A stretch of DNA of 64,000 bases from an uncultured Bacteroidia bacterium (GCA_902769875.1 CACXQV010000022.1:24159-88158); one strand, 5' to 3'; numbered from the stretch's first letter, positions 50,185 through 59,196 are shown. Notes: generated from the sequence alone by a model not told the origin. A program made the numbers and translations.

Positions 50185-51426
50185 ATGAAGAAAATTAGCA
50201 CATTTATAATGGCATTGGCATTGGTGCTCGGACTGAGCCAGTGCAAGAAACAGGAAACTCCCGCCACGCCCGATGCCGAGGGCAACAAGGTTTACATCTC
50301 CGTGAAGGCTAACGGCAGCAACGGCGGCAACCGTTACGAAGTCTATGGCGAAACGGGAGGCAGGGTGTATGAAGATTACGACAAAATCTATGTCGGCAAC
50401 GGCTCCCAGTATCTCGGCACTTTGACATACTATGAAGGCATGTTCGGCGGCGAAATCACCGAACCCGAACAAGGTGAATTTCTTTACTTCTATTTCATTG
50501 GCGGCGGCCATGAACTTTCGATCCAACCAGGACAAACATCTTATGACGTTGACATTTCCGACCAGCGTAGTGACGACAGGGGGTCTATGAATCTTCCCGT
50601 TTTGGCGTTTGGCCAATCGACCACAACCTATTCCGGACCCAACTCCACCTATGAATGCACTATGTTGAACAAGTGCGCTTTGGTGTGTTTCCACTACACA
50701 GGAGAAATAGAAGAACGCGAGAACGGCCTTGCTGTGGGCAACATCCCTTACATGGCCACCATCGATTTCAGTGACCCGACCAATGGCATCAAGCCGAAGA
50801 ATACCATCGGCAGCATCACCCTCTATGAAGAGAACTATAACACTTTTTGGGCCATCATGCTCCCTGGAACCAACCTTGCAACAGCCACTGTTGATTTTGG
50901 CGAAATCGAGTTTGATATGGAACCACCTACGTCGTTACTCGCAAATACCTTTATTAGGCAGAGCATTACGATAAACGACGTCACCTTTGAAAGGGCGTGG
51001 GAAGAAGGCGCTTATGTGACTATTTACTTTAATCACCAGTATGGAGCGAACCAAAGTTGCACTTTCTATAACACGGGAGACTACGGAGAAGACATGTTTG
51101 TGTGGGAGAGTGGTGAAGGGTATATTGGCTCAGACGGCAACATAGGCAGGTCGTTGATGATAGATGAAGACGACGAAAACTTGTTGGTCTTCAAGCAGAA
51201 CTGGGGAGAGGGATACGTGGACATTGATGACAATTGGGATGAAAATGGTTTCCAAGTCACCTTTAACAAGGAAACCAAAGAATGTACCCAGTGGTATGGC
51301 CCAGGGGTGGCACAGATATTTCAAGACCACTGGTATGATCCTTATGGCCCTCCTGCTTTCACCCGTCTCGTAATAAACGGCGTTGATTTTACCGACCAAC
51401 TGATCATACTACCAGTAGACGAGTGA
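50185..51426 (+). CDS. Fimbrillin-like lipoprotein, longer paralog
   Basis: This 413-residue lipoprotein shares the lipobox and the whole N-terminal 260 residues' layout with the preceding protein (YVGNGSQYLGTLTYYEG, FLYFYFIGGGHEL, FWAIMLPGTNLA). After ITINDVTFERAWEEG it has an additional beta-rich module, Trp/Tyr-rich and acidic (EDMFVWESGEGYIGSDG, VDIDDNWDENGFQ). It is probably a surface lipoprotein. Whether it assembles into fimbriae cannot be told; no minor fimbrillin or anchor gene is nearby. Confidence 0.7.
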   Translation: MKKISTFIMALALVLGLSQCKKQETPATPDAEGNKVYISVKANGSNGGNRYEVYGETGGRVYEDYDKIYVGNGSQYLGTLTYYEGMFGGEITEPEQGEFLYFYFIGGGHELSIQPGQTSYDVDISDQRSDDRGSMNLPVLAFGQSTTTYSGPNSTYECTMLNKCALVCFHYTGEIEERENGLAVGNIPYMATIDFSDPTNGIKPKNTIGSITLYEENYNTFWAIMLPGTNLATATVDFGEIEFDMEPPTSLLANTFIRQSITINDVTFERAWEEGAYVTIYFNHQYGANQSCTFYNTGDYGEDMFVWESGEGYIGSDGNIGRSLMIDEDDENLLVFKQNWGEGYVDIDDNWDENGFQVTFNKETKECTQWYGPGVAQIFQDHWYDPYGPPAFTRLVINGVDFTDQLIILPVDE

Positions 51427-51478
51427 TCATACAACAATAATCACCGTTTTTGGCCTTGTCAAAGGTCAAGCGACAGTT

Positions 51479-51521
51479 TATGCAGAAGGCGGCCTTCGTT
51501 TTGAGGGTCGCCTTCTGCATA
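51479..51521. terminator. Hairpin downstream of the lipoprotein genes
   Basis: Arms TATGCAGAAGGCG and CGCCTTCTGCATA form a 13-bp stem. A T-run is lacking, so it may be a repeat or mRNA-stabilising structure rather than a true terminator. Confidence 0.5.
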
Positions 51522-51579
51522 TCATCGAGGTTTACTATGAGGTCAATTGAGGCAAATACTGGCACAGACGAAGACATGG

Positions 51580-52002
51580 CGTAGGGCTGTCGCATTGCGG
51601 CAGCCGCGTAGGGAGTCCGTATGCCTGTCGGGGTGCTGCCGCAGACGAGGCCGTCTGCTAACCCGTTGGTGTTGCCCCCATCATTTCGCAAAAGCGGAAT
51701 CCACGCGCCCATCATTGCGGGCTTGACCCTGTGCCTCCTCATTGCGGGCTTGACCCGCAATCCCTACGCCTATGTACATTCCCACCCTCCAAGACATCGA
51801 CTATGCATTTGCGGGGACGCAAATGACGACAATGCCAGTCAGGGTGCTGCCGCAGACGAGGCCGTCTGCTAACCCGTTGGGGGTAAAATGACGACAATGA
51901 AAAATTCGTTTAATTCGCATAATTCGCCGTTGTTTATCCTTCGCCGCAGGGTTGCATTGCATTCCATCTGGCAGGGGTTTCATTGCATTCCACCCCTGCC
52001 TA
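51580..52002. repeat. Island of mixed palindromic repeats
   Basis: The 600-bp gap before the mazG-like gene holds no gene. It contains GGCTGTCGCATTGCGGCAGCC-type and CAGACGAGGCCGTCTG hairpins; the latter lies in a 38-bp unit present twice (about 51632 and 51843). It also has two GCGGGCTTGACC-type pieces, a GCGGGGACGC hairpin at 51806-51825 like those inside the U32 gene, and a GGCAGGGG/CCCCTGCC hairpin (51970-52000) like the one at the window start. Confidence 0.8.
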
Positions 52003-52025
52003 ATATCCTACGTCACTCCGTGACT

Positions 52026-52352
52026 TCATTTCAACTTCTCGTTATTCCGATGCCGCTCCCCATCCCGTTGCGTCTTTTTCTCCATGTTTTTGGCGAAGGC
52101 ATCGGTGAGGTCGACGCCGGTTTGGTTGGCCAAGCAGAGCAGCACCCATAGGATGTCGGCCATTTCGTCGCCGAGGTCGCGGTTCTTGTCCGATTCCTTG
52201 AAGGATTGCTCGCCGTATGTGCGGGCGATGATGCGGGCCAATTCGCCGACTTCCTCGGTCAGCAAGGCCATGTTGGTCAGTTCGTTGAAATAACGCACGC
52301 CGTAGGTCTTGATCCATTCGTCGACGGCGGCTTGGGCTTCTTTTATCGTCAT
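52026..52352 (-). CDS. MazG-like nucleotide pyrophosphohydrolase
   Basis: This 108-residue all-alpha NTP pyrophosphohydrolase has the metal-binding pattern EEVGELARI followed by DLGDEMADILW (EExxE...ExxD). Small single-domain members hydrolyse damaged or non-canonical (d)NTPs to the monophosphate. The start at 52352 (MTIKEAQAAV) is the family start; the longer frame to 52382 runs into a MITE-like element whose end lies 20 bp upstream. The C-terminal tail is basic (RDGERHRNNEKLK). Confidence 0.85.
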   Translation of the reverse strand: MTIKEAQAAVDEWIKTYGVRYFNELTNMALLTEEVGELARIIARTYGEQSFKESDKNRDLGDEMADILWVLLCLANQTGVDLTDAFAKNMEKKTQRDGERHRNNEKLK

Positions 52353-52371
52353 AATGATAGTTCCTTTTTTG

Positions 52372-52507
52372 TCACAAAACAAGCGAAACCCTCAAAACCT
52401 TTTGTCGGGTAAGGGAAACAAGCCAACCGGCTGCTTCCCAGCGGCGTCAAGGTTGTGGAGCCGCCCGCGTTTTCATTATGGTTTTGCATGTTTTGTAGGT
52501 TTTGTGA
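52372..52507. mobile_element. 136-bp terminal-inverted-repeat element (MITE-like), copy B
   Basis: It begins TCACAAAAC and ends GTTTTGTGA, with a GCCAACCGGCTGC centre, like copy A at 35061-35195. As there, it lies just upstream of a minus-strand gene. The middle differs in sequence, while length and ends are conserved. Confidence 0.65.
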
Positions 52508-52572
52508 TGCGATTTCGTTGCGTCAAAATTAGATGTTTTTTCGTTTCCTTCGCCCAATTCGGACAATAATCG

Positions 52573-52580
52573 TAATTTTG
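52573..52580 (+). promoter_or_regulatory. -7 box TAATTTTG for the OstA-like gene
   Basis: The box lies 17 bp before the ATG at 52598. Confidence 0.6.
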
Positions 52581-52597
52581 CGGCATTAATTGAAGTG

Positions 52598-54277
52598 ATG
52601 AAAGCCAAGTTGTTGCTCATAGCGTCGTTTTTCCTCCTGTTGTCGCAAATCGTTGTGGCTCAGGAGCAAGACAGCGTGCAGCGCAAGAAAACCCGCATCC
52701 ATGTCGAACATTACGATGTGGCCACTTTCTCCAAAAGCAAGGGCGACATGCAGCGGCTGATCGGCAACGTCAGGATGCGCCACGACTCGGCCTATTTCTT
52801 CTGCGACTCGGCCTATTTCTTCGAGAAGACCAACAGCTTCAACGCTTTCCAGAATGTGCATATCATCGTCAACGACAGCGTTGAAATCTTCAGCGATCTG
52901 CTTGACTATGATGGCAATACGCGCTTTGCCGAGTTTTTCGACCATGTGAAACTGATGGACGACTCCACGACCTTGCTCACCGAATACCTCACCTATGACC
53001 GCAACCTGCATTTGGCCTGCTACCCCGACAGCGCTACCACCTATCGCGGCGACAAGACCCTCATCAGTTGCATCGGCTACTACCGCGATGACCTCAAGGA
53101 GTTCTCGTTTTTCGAAAACGTGGAGGTCACCAGCCCGAAATACCAAATGTTCACCGACACCTTATATTATAATACCAGCATTGAGAAAATGTGGTTTGAA
53201 GGGCCGACAATCATTATCAACGAGGAGAACACCTTGAACGGCGAGCATGGCTATTACCTTGTGGATGAGGATATAGCATTCTTGGACAAAAGGCCGGTGA
53301 TGCGCAACGAAACCCAGCGGATGACGTCGGACTCGATGTATTACAACCGCAATCTGGGCTTGGCCAAGGCCTACGAACATGTCGATATGGTTGACACCTC
53401 CTACAAGGTAGTCATGCGTGGCAACTATATGGAAATGTGGGAGAACCGAGGCCTCAGCTTCGCCACCGATAGCGCATACGCCATCAGCTACGACACCGAC
53501 AACAGCGACTCGCTTTTCATCCACGGCGACACGCTGTTCATGCACTTCAACAAGCAAAAGGAAGAGGTCGAGAAACTCATTGCGAGGCGCAATGTGCGTT
53601 TTTTCAAGAGCGATATGCAAGGCAAATGCGACACCTTGACCTATTTGATGACCGACTCCATCATCAGGATGCGCGTCAATCCCATACTTTGGGCCGAGGA
53701 CAGCCAAATGAGCGGCACCGACATCGACATCAAGCTCAAGGACCAAAGCATAAATTGGGTGCTGCAAAAGGGCAACGCCTTCATCATCTCTGAGGACTCG
53801 ATTGAAGGATACAACCAAATAAAAGGCACTGACATCACTTCGCGGTTCAAGAACGGCAGCATCCACCGCGTCAACGTTGACGGCACCAAGGCCGAGACCA
53901 TCTATTGGATTCGCGACGACGACGGCTCGCTCATCGGCATCGATGTGTCGAACTCCGAGACGATGGTCATCGAAATGGAGAACCAAAGCATCTCAATCAT
54001 CAAAGGGTTCAAGGCAATCAATGAAACGATGTATCCGGAGGATGACCTGAAGGAGTCGTCGCGCTATCTGCAAGGCTTCAAGTGGCACGACGAGGCCCGT
54101 CCCCGCGACAAAGACGACATTTTCCGCCGCATTGAGGCCGAAATGCCCAAGGCTGCACCTGTTGAAACGCCTCGGAAGGAGGAAGTTGAAAATGAGGCCA
54201 ATGCAGAAGAAAAGGTGGAGGAACCGAAAGAGGAAACCCAGCTGAAACGGCATCGGGAGAGAAAGAATCCGGAATAA
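52598..54277 (+). CDS. OstA/LptA-like periplasmic protein
   Basis: This 559-residue protein has a signal peptide (KLLLIASFFLLLSQIVVAQ) and many beta-strands of the OstA (LptA/LptD N-terminal) jelly-roll type. Repeated phrases such as RLIGNVRMRHDSAYFFCDSA, LLTEYLTYDRNLHLACYPDS and MTSDSMYYNRNLGLAKAYEH mark at least three OstA-like modules. In Bacteroidota such proteins are thought to bridge lipopolysaccharide transport across the periplasm. The C-terminus is Glu/Lys-rich and probably unstructured (EEVENEANAEEKVEEPKEE). I use the ATG at 52598 rather than the adjacent GTG. Confidence 0.82.
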   Translation: MKAKLLLIASFFLLLSQIVVAQEQDSVQRKKTRIHVEHYDVATFSKSKGDMQRLIGNVRMRHDSAYFFCDSAYFFEKTNSFNAFQNVHIIVNDSVEIFSDLLDYDGNTRFAEFFDHVKLMDDSTTLLTEYLTYDRNLHLACYPDSATTYRGDKTLISCIGYYRDDLKEFSFFENVEVTSPKYQMFTDTLYYNTSIEKMWFEGPTIIINEENTLNGEHGYYLVDEDIAFLDKRPVMRNETQRMTSDSMYYNRNLGLAKAYEHVDMVDTSYKVVMRGNYMEMWENRGLSFATDSAYAISYDTDNSDSLFIHGDTLFMHFNKQKEEVEKLIARRNVRFFKSDMQGKCDTLTYLMTDSIIRMRVNPILWAEDSQMSGTDIDIKLKDQSINWVLQKGNAFIISEDSIEGYNQIKGTDITSRFKNGSIHRVNVDGTKAETIYWIRDDDGSLIGIDVSNSETMVIEMENQSISIIKGFKAINETMYPEDDLKESSRYLQGFKWHDEARPRDKDDIFRRIEAEMPKAAPVETPRKEEVENEANAEEKVEEPKEETQLKRHRERKNPE

Positions 54278-54300
54278 CGCCCCGAATCCAAAAAAGTTTG

Positions 54301-54308
54301 TAATTTTG
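54301..54308 (+). promoter_or_regulatory. -7 box TAATTTTG for the toxin-antitoxin pair at 54325
   Basis: The box lies 16 bp before the antitoxin ATG. Confidence 0.6.
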
Positions 54309-54324
54309 CGGAAATTTACGAGTT

Positions 54325-54492
54325 ATGGCAACTACCCAAACAAAGAAAATCAACTGGCTTTTCCCCGACCCTGACGTGGAAGTGACACTGGAGGACTATC
54401 GAAACAAAATTCGTGAAGACGAGAAATCGGGCGACATGAGCATCAATGAGTTTTTGCGCAAATTAGATTTATGGCTGGCGGAAAATATATGA
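54325..54492 (+). CDS. Small antitoxin (55 residues)
   Basis: This short frame begins MATTQTKKINWLFPDPDVEV and has an acidic helix (LEDYRNKIREDEKSGDM) followed by FLRKLDLWLAENI. Its stop overlaps the toxin start as ATGA (54489-54492), a typical coupled type II layout. No DNA-binding domain is obvious. The call rests on size, charge, its own promoter box and its toxin neighbour. Confidence 0.75.
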   Translation: MATTQTKKINWLFPDPDVEVTLEDYRNKIREDEKSGDMSINEFLRKLDLWLAENI

Positions 54493-54818
54493 TGTCGGGC
54501 CAACAAAAACCTAAACTGGTTGTTACACAAAACTTTCTGAAAGAGTTGGAAACCGTAATCATATACGGTCAAACGGTTTTTGGTGATAAAGTTTGTGAGA
54601 AATTCCGAAAAGGAGTTATTGCAAGAATCCTTGCGCTGCCCTCGATGCCTCATGCCAATCCAATAAACCGATTCGTTGAAAGCACAGAAAGAAAAGTTTA
54701 TAGAACCATCATCTATGAAAAATACTATGTGATTTATTCCGTCACAAAAACCAAAATCCGGGTGATTTCTATTGTTCATCAAGCCACAAGCCCCAAGAAA
54801 CTAAGCAAAATCAAATAA
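54489..54818 (+). CDS. ParE/RelE-family toxin
   Basis: This 109-residue protein matches the type II toxin fold: VVTQNFLKELETVIIYGQTV (helices 1-2), then LALPSMPHANPINRFVESTE, then strands KVYRTIIYEKYYVIYSVTKT and IRVISIVHQATSP. It may act on mRNA or gyrase; the sequence does not decide. The start is coupled to the antitoxin stop by a 4-bp overlap. The gene ends 8 bp before gpmA, so read-through into gpmA is likely. Confidence 0.75.
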   Translation: MMSGQQKPKLVVTQNFLKELETVIIYGQTVFGDKVCEKFRKGVIARILALPSMPHANPINRFVESTERKVYRTIIYEKYYVIYSVTKTKIRVISIVHQATSPKKLSKIK

Positions 54819-54826
54819 TAGAAAAA

Positions 54827-55573
54827 ATGAAAAAACTGATTTTAATCCGTCACGGTGAAAGTGAATGGAACAAATTGAACCTCTTTACGGGGTGGACCAA
54901 TGTCGACCTCTCGGAAAAAGGAGTACAAGAAGCCATCGAAGCAGGCAAAACGCTGAAAGAAAACGGCTACAAGCCTGAAATCTGCTTCACCTCTTACCTC
55001 AAACGCGCCATCAAGACCTTGAACTTGGCCCTCGAAGCCATGGACATGGACTGGCTGCCCGTCTACAAGTCGTGGCGGCTCAACGAGAAGTCGTATGGCC
55101 AGCTGCAAGGCTTGGACAAGAAGATGACCGCCGAGAAATACGGCGACGAGCAAGTGCGCCTGTGGCGTCGCGCCTTCGACGTGCGCCCGCCCGCGCTCGA
55201 CATGAACGACCCCAAAAGTCCGCGCATGGACCCGCGCTATGCCGAGCTCACCGATGACCAAATCCCGCTCACCGAAGCCCTTTGCGACACCATCGATCGT
55301 GTGATGCCTTACTATGAGAACAACATCATGAAGGCCTTCGAGACCCACGACCAAGTGTTGGTGGTGGCCCATGGCAACAGCCTTCGTGGCGTGGTCAAGG
55401 TGCTGAAGGGAATGAGCAACGACGAAATCATCGCCTTCAACATCCCGACGGGAATCCCATACGTCTTCGAGTTCGACGACCAGATGAAGTTGCAGAAAGA
55501 CTTCTTCCTCGGCGACCCCGAAAAGGTGGCCGCATTGATGGCCGCCGTCGCCAACCAAGGCAAGGCGAAATAA
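54827..55573 (+). CDS. gpmA: 2,3-bisphosphoglycerate-dependent phosphoglycerate mutase
   Basis: GpmA interconverts 3- and 2-phosphoglycerate in glycolysis, using a phosphohistidine. The 248-residue protein has the RHGE motif with the phosphorylated His (LIRHGESEWN), FTGWTNVDLSEKG, RLNEKSYGQLQGLDK, RRAFDVRPPALD and the second His in VAHGNSLRGVVK. The length and motifs are textbook. It lies 8 bp after a toxin gene and may be partly transcribed with that module. A 19-bp perfect inverted repeat follows. Confidence 0.97.
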   Translation: MKKLILIRHGESEWNKLNLFTGWTNVDLSEKGVQEAIEAGKTLKENGYKPEICFTSYLKRAIKTLNLALEAMDMDWLPVYKSWRLNEKSYGQLQGLDKKMTAEKYGDEQVRLWRRAFDVRPPALDMNDPKSPRMDPRYAELTDDQIPLTEALCDTIDRVMPYYENNIMKAFETHDQVLVVAHGNSLRGVVKVLKGMSNDEIIAFNIPTGIPYVFEFDDQMKLQKDFFLGDPEKVAALMAAVANQGKAK

Positions 55574-55590
55574 TTGGTATTTGCTACGCA

Positions 55591-55659
55591 AAGAAATCTG
55601 TCAAAAATCATATAAATAGATTTTGAATGATTTTATAAAAGATTTTTGACAGATTTCTT
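55591..55659. terminator. 19-bp inverted repeat after gpmA
   Basis: AAGAAATCTGTCAAAAATC (55591-55609) and its exact complement (55641-55659) flank a 31-bp A/T-rich loop between convergent genes. It could stop transcription from both sides, though no pure T-run follows. Confidence 0.65.
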
Positions 55660-55678
55660 GCCCGTTAGGGCAGTCCCA

Positions 55679-57022
55679 TTAGAAAATGTAATTGAATCCG
55701 ACAAACGTCTTCAGTTTCTCGCCGTCGCGGTTGTCCAAAGCACGTCCTAAGTCGACGGAAACGACGAGGTTGCGGTTCATGATAAGCTTGAGGCCGCAGC
55801 CTGCGCTCATGTGGACACTTTCTTTGTCGCCGCTATAATACATCGATTCGTTTCCTGGCAAAGGGTCAAGAACTGCTTCGGCATCCATCATTTCCTTTTC
55901 GCGGAATTTTTGTGTCACCATACCTGCATCGAAGAAGGGATTCAAAGCCACTATCCAGTTCTGGTTAATGAACTGGAAACCTACGATGCGCCAACGCATT
56001 TCCAAATTGGCGAAAGCGAAGCCTTCGCCGAGCACGCCGTTACGATTCACGCCGCGCATGGTCACGCTGCCGCCCAAGCCCTCGGTGTACATCTTTTGGA
56101 AGAACATGGTGTTCAGGTTGTTGATCATATACCAAGGCGTTTTGCCCGCGATGCGGTTTTGGGCACCCAAGCGATAGGCGAAGGTCAGCTTGTCTTTATA
56201 GACTGGGATGTAATGTCTCCAAAGGAAGGTGAACGACAGGTTGCTGTAATCCTTGCGGTCGATGAAGTCGGGAGCGCCCACTAATGTGGCTTCAGCATAA
56301 ATGCCTTTGGTCGGGTCGCTATTGTGGTCGCGGCTGTCGTACAACATGCCGAGACGGATTTGGGTGGTGTTGCCGCCATGGGCCTCATCTTTCTTGATGA
56401 CATTGGCATCTTTATAATATTCATACAGCGTTACTTGATTTTCATAGCCTTCCAAGTTGATGCGGTCGACTTTGGTGTTATAGTATGCCAAGCCTGCCGT
56501 CCAATAGAGGTTAGGCACGCCAAAGAAAGGCCTCTGCATACTACCCACAAAACGGAATTGGTTGCGGTTGATGAAGTGATAGCCGCTCTTGACTCCTTCA
56601 ATGCCTGCGTATGGGTCGAAGGTGCTGGCCTCGAAGCCGTTGAAGCCAAAGAACTCGTATTTCTTGGCGTAGAAATAAGTCACGTCGAAGAAGAGTTTGG
56701 TGTTTTTCACGACGTAAGGTATGTCGCTGTAGAAGCGGAACACGCCTGAGCCTTTGGTGTAGCGCGAGGCTTCCACATTGAACTTGTAGTTGTAGCGAGG
56801 ATAGCGTGAGCCGTCGCCGAAGTTGAAGATGTCGCAAGTCACGCCGTACTGGAAGCCCAAGTCGGCATCATAGCCCACCACGGGCAACGGACCGAAGTTC
56901 CAGCCTTTCTTGATGATTTCGCCTTTTTCGTTGTAGGTCTTTTCTTTCTTGGCTTTCTTTTCTTGAGCTATGCCGCCTACAGCCAACAGCAGGGCGAGCA
57001 TTAATAAAATCGACTTTTTCAT
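55679..57022 (-). CDS. BamA/TamA-like outer-membrane beta-barrel (DUF5982-type)
   Basis: This 447-residue outer-membrane protein begins with a signal peptide (KSILLMLALLLAVGGIAQ) and a Lys-rich stretch (EKKAKKEKTYNEKGEII). A 16-strand-type barrel follows with GWNFGPLPVVGYDADLGFQY, MLYDSRDHNSDPTKGIYAEA (matching the usual BamA motif for strand-turn regions) and GSVTMRGVNRNGV. It ends in Phe (FVGFNYIF). POTRA domains are absent, so it may be a channel or surface antigen rather than the assembly factor. The start at 57022 begins the signal peptide. Confidence 0.8.
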   Translation of the reverse strand: MKKSILLMLALLLAVGGIAQEKKAKKEKTYNEKGEIIKKGWNFGPLPVVGYDADLGFQYGVTCDIFNFGDGSRYPRYNYKFNVEASRYTKGSGVFRFYSDIPYVVKNTKLFFDVTYFYAKKYEFFGFNGFEASTFDPYAGIEGVKSGYHFINRNQFRFVGSMQRPFFGVPNLYWTAGLAYYNTKVDRINLEGYENQVTLYEYYKDANVIKKDEAHGGNTTQIRLGMLYDSRDHNSDPTKGIYAEATLVGAPDFIDRKDYSNLSFTFLWRHYIPVYKDKLTFAYRLGAQNRIAGKTPWYMINNLNTMFFQKMYTEGLGGSVTMRGVNRNGVLGEGFAFANLEMRWRIVGFQFINQNWIVALNPFFDAGMVTQKFREKEMMDAEAVLDPLPGNESMYYSGDKESVHMSAGCGLKLIMNRNLVVSVDLGRALDNRDGEKLKTFVGFNYIF

Positions 57023-57050
57023 ATTGGTTATTTTTATTGTCGGTTTGCGT

Positions 57051-57112
57051 GGCTGTCGTACCACGGCAGCCTTTATTGGTCGTTTTATTGCGGCTGTCAC
57101 CATGTGACAGCC
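57051..57112. repeat. Two GGCTGTC-type hairpins
   Basis: GGCTGTCG/CGGCAGCC (57051-57071) and GGCTGTCAC/GTGACAGCC (57092-57112) are short hairpins in the divergent intergenic region. A related one lies near 51585. Arm bases vary together, so pairing is kept. Confidence 0.7.
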
Positions 57113-57161
57113 CTACAAAACGCAAAAATAGCATTTTTATCAATTCGGTGGAAAAATGTGT

Positions 57162-57169
57162 TATTTTTG
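57162..57169 (+). promoter_or_regulatory. -7 box TATTTTTG for mntP
   Basis: The box lies 18 bp before the ATG at 57188. Confidence 0.55.
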
Positions 57170-57187
57170 TCGCTCAAAATAATCGCC

Positions 57188-57757
57188 ATGACCTTCCTCG
57201 AGCTTTTGTTCATTGCCATTGCCCTTTCGATGGACGCCTTTTCGGTTTCGGTATGCAAGGGATTGACTACCAAGAAGTTCTCTTGGCGTATGGCTTTGAC
57301 TTGTGCCCTTTGGTTCGGTGGTTTCCAGGCCTTGATGCCCGTCGTCGGGTATTTTTTGGGTGCTCAATTTGAGGGCTTTATCGATGCTTATGCACATTGG
57401 ATTGCCTTCGGTTTGCTCTTTTTGATAGGGGTCAATATGATTCGCGAGGCGGTTTCCGACAAGGAAAGTGATAGGCAGACGAGTTCCCTCGACTTTCATA
57501 CGATGTTTCTTTTGGCCGTGGCCACCAGCATCGATGCCTTGGCCGTGGGCGTTTCGTTTGCTTGTGTGCAGGTGGAGTTGTGGTCGTCGGTGGCGCTCAT
57601 CGGGGTGGTTACCTTCGTTTTCTCCGTTTTGGGCGTGAGAATCGGAAATGCCTTTGGCTCGAAATTCAAGAAAAATGCAGAGGTTTTTGGAGGTATCATA
57701 TTGATTATCATTGGGCTGAAAATTATGTTGGAACATATAGGCTCGTTTTCGGTTTGA
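57188..57757 (+). CDS. mntP: Manganese efflux protein MntP
   Basis: MntP exports Mn(II) across the inner membrane. The 189-residue protein has six hydrophobic segments in two repeated halves, each carrying the family's aspartate motif ([14 protein letters not shown] near residue 16, [14 protein letters not shown] near residue 110). The start at 57188 ([14 protein letters not shown]) is the normal MntP start; the longer open frame runs through the promoter box. In other bacteria mntP is controlled by MntR and the yybP-ykoY riboswitch; neither can be seen here. Confidence 0.93.
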   Translation: MTFLELLFIAIALSMDAFSVSVCKGLTTKKFSWRMALTCALWFGGFQALMPVVGYFLGAQFEGFIDAYAHWIAFGLLFLIGVNMIREAVSDKESDRQTSSLDFHTMFLLAVATSIDALAVGVSFACVQVELWSSVALIGVVTFVFSVLGVRIGNAFGSKFKKNAEVFGGIILIIIGLKIMLEHIGSFSV

Positions 57758-57808
57758 TGAAAATGAAAAAACTGACAAACAATTTGCACATCATATTGAA
57801 AAAATGTG

Positions 57809-57816
57809 TAATTTTG
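57809..57816 (+). promoter_or_regulatory. -7 box TAATTTTG for tRNA-Pro and the U32 gene
   Basis: The box lies 16 bp before the tRNA 5' end. The U32 gene starts 47 bp after the tRNA, so both may be on one transcript. Confidence 0.55.
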
Positions 57817-57831
57817 CAGCGCAAAACGGTT

Positions 57832-57905
57832 CGGGATGTAGCGCAGCCCGGTAGCGCGCTTCGTTCGGGACGAAGAGGCCGCAAGTTCGAATCTTGTCCT
57901 TGGTT
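57832..57905 (+). tRNA. tRNA-Pro(CGG) with degenerate 3' acceptor strand
   Basis: The 5' strand CGGGATG (57832-57838), D arm with GCGC/GCGC, anticodon arm CTTCG/CGAAG with loop TTCGGGA (anticodon CGG) and T arm GCAAG-TTCGAAT-CTTGT are all good. The 3' acceptor strand should read CATCCCG but reads CCTTGGT, so only a few of the seven pairs form and no CCA-like end is present. The gene may be a pseudogene or may have had its 3' end replaced. GCAAAAC at 57821 and GTTTTGC at 57903 could pair outside the normal tRNA. Confidence 0.65.
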
Positions 57906-57951
57906 TTGCAGGTCTTTGTGCCCGTCGAAAGGCCGACTTAAAGAGTAGAAG

Positions 57952-59196
57952 ATGAAACAAAACATCGAGATAATGGCTCCAGTAGGCTCATACGAAGCCC
58001 TCGCAGCCGCCATACAAGCTGGTGCAGGAAGCGTTTATTTCGGCATCGGCAAACTCAACATGCGCTCGCGCTCGGCGAAAAACTTCACCCTCGATGACCT
58101 GCGCCAATTGGCCGAAACCTGCAACGAAAACGGCGTAAAGAGTTATGTCACAGTGAATACCGTGATTTACGACGAGGAAATGGAGGAAATGCACCAATTG
58201 CTCGACGCGATTAAGGCCAACGGCATTTCGGCCATCATCGCCTCCGACCAAAGCGTCATCCAATATGCCCGGCAAATCGGCGTTGAGGTACACATGTCCA
58301 CGCAATGCAACATCACCAACCTTGAGGCCGTGCGTTATTATTCGCAGTTCGCCGACGTGATGGTGACTGCCCGTGAGTTGAACATCGACCAAGTTCGTTA
58401 TATCACGGAACAGATTGAAAAACAGCAGATTCGCGGCCCAAAGGGAGAATTGGTGCGCATCGAGGTGTTTTGCCACGGGGCTTTGTGTATGGCCATTTCG
58501 GGCAAGTGCAACCTCAGCCAAGACCTGTTCAATTCTTCTTCCAACCGTGGCGCTTGTTTGCAACTATGCAGGCGTGGCTACGATGTGCGCGAGCGCGAGG
58601 AAGGCTACGAGTTGACCCTTGACAATGAATACATTATGTCGCCGAAAGACCTTTGCACCTTGCCGTTCTTGGACCGGGTTTTGGATGCAGGCGTAGAAGT
58701 GTTGAAAATCGAAGGCCGTGGCCGCTCGGCTGAATACACCAAAATGACGGTTTCGGTCTACAGCGAGGCGGTGAAGGCCATCCGCGAAGGCGCATTCACG
58801 CAAGAGAAAATCGACGCTTGGATGGAACGGCTGAAAAGCGTTTATAACCGTGGCTTCTGGGACGGCTATTATTTGGGCCGGCGCACCTTCGAGTGGTCGA
58901 AGCAATACGGTTCGCAAGCCACCCAAACCAAGGAATATATCGGCTTGATTACCAACTATTACAGCAAGTTGGGCGTGGCCGAAATCCGAATGGACAGCCA
59001 CGACCTCAAACTTGGCGAACAAATCATGATTATCGGGCCGACCACCGGCGTTTATGAGGACACTTTGAGCGAAATCCGCGTGGATTTAGGCTCGGTTGAG
59101 CAAACCGTCAAAGGCGATTTTTGCTCCATTCCCGTGAAGTCGTTGGTGAGGCGAGGGGATAAGGTTTATAAAGTGGTAAAAGTTGAAATGATGTAA
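57952..59196 (+). CDS. U32-family protein (TrhP/YegQ-like tRNA hydroxylation factor)
   Basis: This 414-residue protein resembles TrhP-type U32 members, needed for 5-hydroxyuridine formation at the tRNA wobble position. It has [20 protein letters not shown] at the start, [20 protein letters not shown], the U32 signature [19 protein letters not shown] and [10 protein letters not shown] with conserved cysteines. [12 protein letters not shown] and a small C-terminal beta-barrel follow. A second U32 gene (22827-24773) is RlhA-like. It has no repeat insertions, unlike that one. Confidence 0.85.
   Translation: MKQNIEIMAPVGSYEALAAAIQAGAGSVYFGIGKLNMRSRSAKNFTLDDLRQLAETCNENGVKSYVTVNTVIYDEEMEEMHQLLDAIKANGISAIIASDQSVIQYARQIGVEVHMSTQCNITNLEAVRYYSQFADVMVTARELNIDQVRYITEQIEKQQIRGPKGELVRIEVFCHGALCMAISGKCNLSQDLFNSSSNRGACLQLCRRGYDVREREEGYELTLDNEYIMSPKDLCTLPFLDRVLDAGVEVLKIEGRGRSAEYTKMTVSVYSEAVKAIREGAFTQEKIDAWMERLKSVYNRGFWDGYYLGRRTFEWSKQYGSQATQTKEYIGLITNYYSKLGVAEIRMDSHDLKLGEQIMIIGPTTGVYEDTLSEIRVDLGSVEQTVKGDFCSIPVKSLVRRGDKVYKVVKVEMM

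Noticed and set aside
57723-58013. 96-codon minus-strand frame across the tRNA
   Set aside because: It reads through the tRNA-Pro on the antisense strand, a well-known source of false proteins.
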